Position numbers and translations under genes: made by a program. Of a stretch of 25,626 bases of DNA, positions 24,233 through 25,626 are shown piece by piece (position 1 is the stretch's first letter; every line of letters starts with the position of its first letter). The notes under the pieces were generated by a model that saw nothing but the letters and a program-made list of their open reading frames with translations, did no database searches and was not told the DNA's origin. Origin of the DNA: Nitrospirota bacterium (GTDB taxonomy: Bacteria > Nitrospirota > Nitrospiria > Nitrospirales > Nitrospiraceae); assembly GCA_020028195.1 (NCBI GenBank), contig JAHWYE010000001.1, positions 1-25,626 of the forward strand, in the 5' to 3' direction.

Positions 24233-24317
24233 CCGGTGCGTGCAAAATACCACTTCGTGGCAGCCAAAGCAAGAGGGCGTCCGGTGCGCCGGGCGGTGAA
24301 GGAGCCGTTCTTGCCAC

Positions 24318-25160
24318 TTACTCCACAGAGCTTCGAAAGCGATGACTCAGCAACCGCGTCAGTTCTCCCAGCCTTCCCGTCCCGACCGTCACACTATCCA
24401 CGCTGATCACGGGCAAGATTTCCACCGTTGTGCCTGTCAGAAAGATCTCATCGGCTCCCCGCAACTCTTCGACGCGAATGGCCCGTTCCTCCACCGGAAT
24501 ACCTTCCTTGCGGGCAAGGTCGAGCACCACCGCGCGGGTGACACCGGAGAGAATCCGCTCATCTGCCGGCGCCGTGACTAGGACACCGGACCGAACCATC
24601 ATCACATTACTGACGGCTCCTTCGATCACCTCGCCTGCCCGCACGAAGATTGCCTCAAAGGCACCGGCTTCTTTGGCCTGCTGACGAGCCATCACGTTGG
24701 GAAGCAGGTTCACGCTCTTGATGTCGCACCGTCCCCATCGGAGATCCTCCACCGTGATGACTGGCACGCCGGTCGCGCACAAGACCGGATCCAGCGAACG
24801 CATCTCCCGTACGGTCATGACGGCTGTCGGAGGAGTCCCAACCGGAAACAGATGATCCCTCGGCGCGACTCCCCGCGTCAGCTGGAGATAGACCTTGCTC
24901 TCGGCGTACCCGGCCAACCGAATGCCCTCAGTCACGTAGCCCAACCACTCTGACGTACGAAATGGCAGCGGCAACCCAATGGCCCCGGCGCTTCGCTCCA
25001 GGCGAGCCAGATGCGCTTCCACCTGAAACGGCACGCCGCGATACGTTCGGATCACCTCGTACACCCCGTCCCCGAATTGGTACCCGCGATCCTCGACTGG
25101 AACCATGGCCTCCGCCAATGGCATGAACCGGCCGTTCAGAAACCCGATGTCCGGCATCAT
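24318..25160 (-). CDS. dat: Class IV PLP aminotransferase, D-alanine transaminase type
   Basis: This 280-aa fold-type IV aminotransferase has EDRGYQFGDGVYEVIRTYRG, a VYLQLTRGVAPRDHLFP segment, RCDIKSVNLLPNVMARQQA with the PLP lysine K148, EAIFVRAGEVIEGAVSNVMMV, and LTGTTVEILPV. The RGVAPR and DIKSVNLL patterns resemble D-amino-acid transaminases, which provide D-glutamate or D-alanine for peptidoglycan, more than branched-chain or ADC lyase relatives. The D-specific assignment is an inference. ATG 25160 has GGAGG four bases upstream and overlaps the preceding chagasin-like stop as ATGA. A second in-frame ATG is at 25157. Transcription probably ends at the hairpin 24204-24232. Confidence 0.85.
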   Translation of the reverse strand: MMPDIGFLNGRFMPLAEAMVPVEDRGYQFGDGVYEVIRTYRGVPFQVEAHLARLERSAGAIGLPLPFRTSEWLGYVTEGIRLAGYAESKVYLQLTRGVAPRDHLFPVGTPPTAVMTVREMRSLDPVLCATGVPVITVEDLRWGRCDIKSVNLLPNVMARQQAKEAGAFEAIFVRAGEVIEGAVSNVMMVRSGVLVTAPADERILSGVTRAVVLDLARKEGIPVEERAIRVEELRGADEIFLTGTTVEILPVISVDSVTVGTGRLGELTRLLSHRFRSSVE

Positions 25161-25399
25161 CTCACCTCCGCGCAGCCGGTCTGACCGGCAACCCCGATAC
25201 AGAACACGCGTCGGTCCTCAGCCGTGAATTTCCATCCCATCCGTTTCTCAAACACCAGCCGATGCGTGCCGGGAGCAACCGCTCGGAACTCGAACGTCCG
25301 CCGCCCCGAATCTACCGCATTGCCGTCGGTCGTTCGAAGATAATCGTCGCTGACCAGCACGAGCGACGTGTGATCGTACGACGGGACCCAGAGTTCCCC
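25157..25399 (-). pseudogene. Chagasin-like (I42-type) peptidase-inhibitor fragment, N-terminus missing
   Basis: The frame reads GELWVPSYDHTSLVLVSDDYLRTT, then SGRRTFEFRAVAPGTHRLVFEKRMGWKF and a short cysteine-containing tail. The TFEFRAVAPGTHRLVFE and (R)xxW patterns resemble the central and last strands of chagasin-type inhibitors of cysteine peptidases. The signal peptide, the first strands and a clear NPTTGY loop are not present; the recognisable part begins about at the family's TGYxW position and then runs into antisense comM sequence. A GTG at 25360 could give a 67-aa product, but that would be a partial domain. The stop overlaps the dat start (ATGA). Family assignment is moderate. Confidence 0.5.
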
Positions 25400-25401
25400 C
25401 C

Positions 25402-25626
25402 GCGTACGATCTTCCCATCGCGCTGGGGGTTGTCATCCTCGCTGGCTATCTCCCCCAGGATTCAATTGAAAACTCGCTGGTCATCGGTGAACTCTCGCTC
25501 GACGGAGTCCTGCGCCACACGCGCGGGATTTTGCCAATGGCGGCCACCGCCCGCGCCAATGGCTACAAGCGCATGTTCGTCCCCGATGTGGATGCGCCCG
25601 AAGCGGCGCTGATCCCCGACCTCGAG
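25402..25626 (+). CDS. comM: ComM / YifB-family AAA+ ATPase fragment (5' truncated, cut by window edge)
   Basis: The plus-strand frame reads AYDLPIALGVVILAGYLPQDSIENSLVIGELSLDGVLRHTRGILPMA and on to ALIPDLE at the edge. This matches the N-terminal (LonC-like) domain of ComM / Mg-chelatase-related proteins, where this stretch normally begins about 100 residues from the start. The preceding codons do not match the family and no start codon or promoter is present, so the 5' end is missing in this arrangement. ComM helicases act in branch migration during natural transformation. The ATPase core lies outside the window. Confidence 0.85.

Noticed and set aside
1..25626. Phage, insertion sequence, CRISPR, tRNA or defence-system content
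   Set aside because: No transposase, integrase, repeat-spacer array, tRNA fold or defence-gene motif was seen; nearly all the sequence is explained by core genes.

Overview
The window looks like chromosomal core DNA of a GC-rich Nitrospira-like bacterium (phylum Nitrospirota). This placement is inferred from protein flavour and gene order: an ApgM-family gene inside a threonine operon, the rimP-nusA-infB-ylxP-rbfA-truB-rpsO-pnp-M16 run, and pdxJ-acpS-nnr-tsaE. No rRNA or other decisive marker is present. I saw no prophage, insertion sequence, CRISPR array or tRNA.

Layout. (1) 1-5116, minus strand: an aspartate-family amino-acid operon, transcribed as AlaC-like aminotransferase, hom, thrC, an ApgM-family gene and lysC (cut by the window edge). 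A good sigma70-type promoter lies at 5191-5219. No GHMP-type homoserine kinase (thrB) is present; the ApgM-like gene sits where thrB would be expected but has lost most metal ligands of its superfamily. (2) 5498-12407, plus strand: pdxJ, acpS, nnr, tsaE, a HIT-family gene, lapA and mutS, the last four overlapping end to start. A hairpin terminator follows. (3) 12474-13780, minus strand: two small exported proteins of unknown function with their own promoter (13979-14008) and a shared terminator (12402-12441). (4) 14099-24151, minus strand: the translation and RNA-maturation operon rimP, nusA, infB, ylxP, rbfA, truB, rpsO, pnp and an M16 peptidase. A long nested inverted repeat lies between rpsO and pnp, and a terminator-like hairpin lies in front of rimP. 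(5) 24318-25626: a D-alanine-type aminotransferase, overlapped by the end of a chagasin-like inhibitor fragment. That fragment abuts, head to head, a 5'-truncated comM fragment on the plus strand.

How the genes work together. Region 1 takes aspartate toward homoserine and threonine. Region 2 combines cofactor biosynthesis and repair (PLP, 4'-phosphopantetheine transfer, NAD(P)HX repair) with tRNA t6A modification and mismatch repair. Region 4 couples transcription elongation (NusA), initiation (IF-2), 30S maturation (RimP, RbfA, S15), tRNA pseudouridylation (TruB) and RNA decay (PNPase).

The most notable points are the ligand-depleted ApgM homologue in the threonine operon, the 140-nt nested palindrome between rpsO and pnp, the uncharacterised exported pair, and the truncated chagasin/comM junction near 25400, which may be an assembly join or a real rearrangement.
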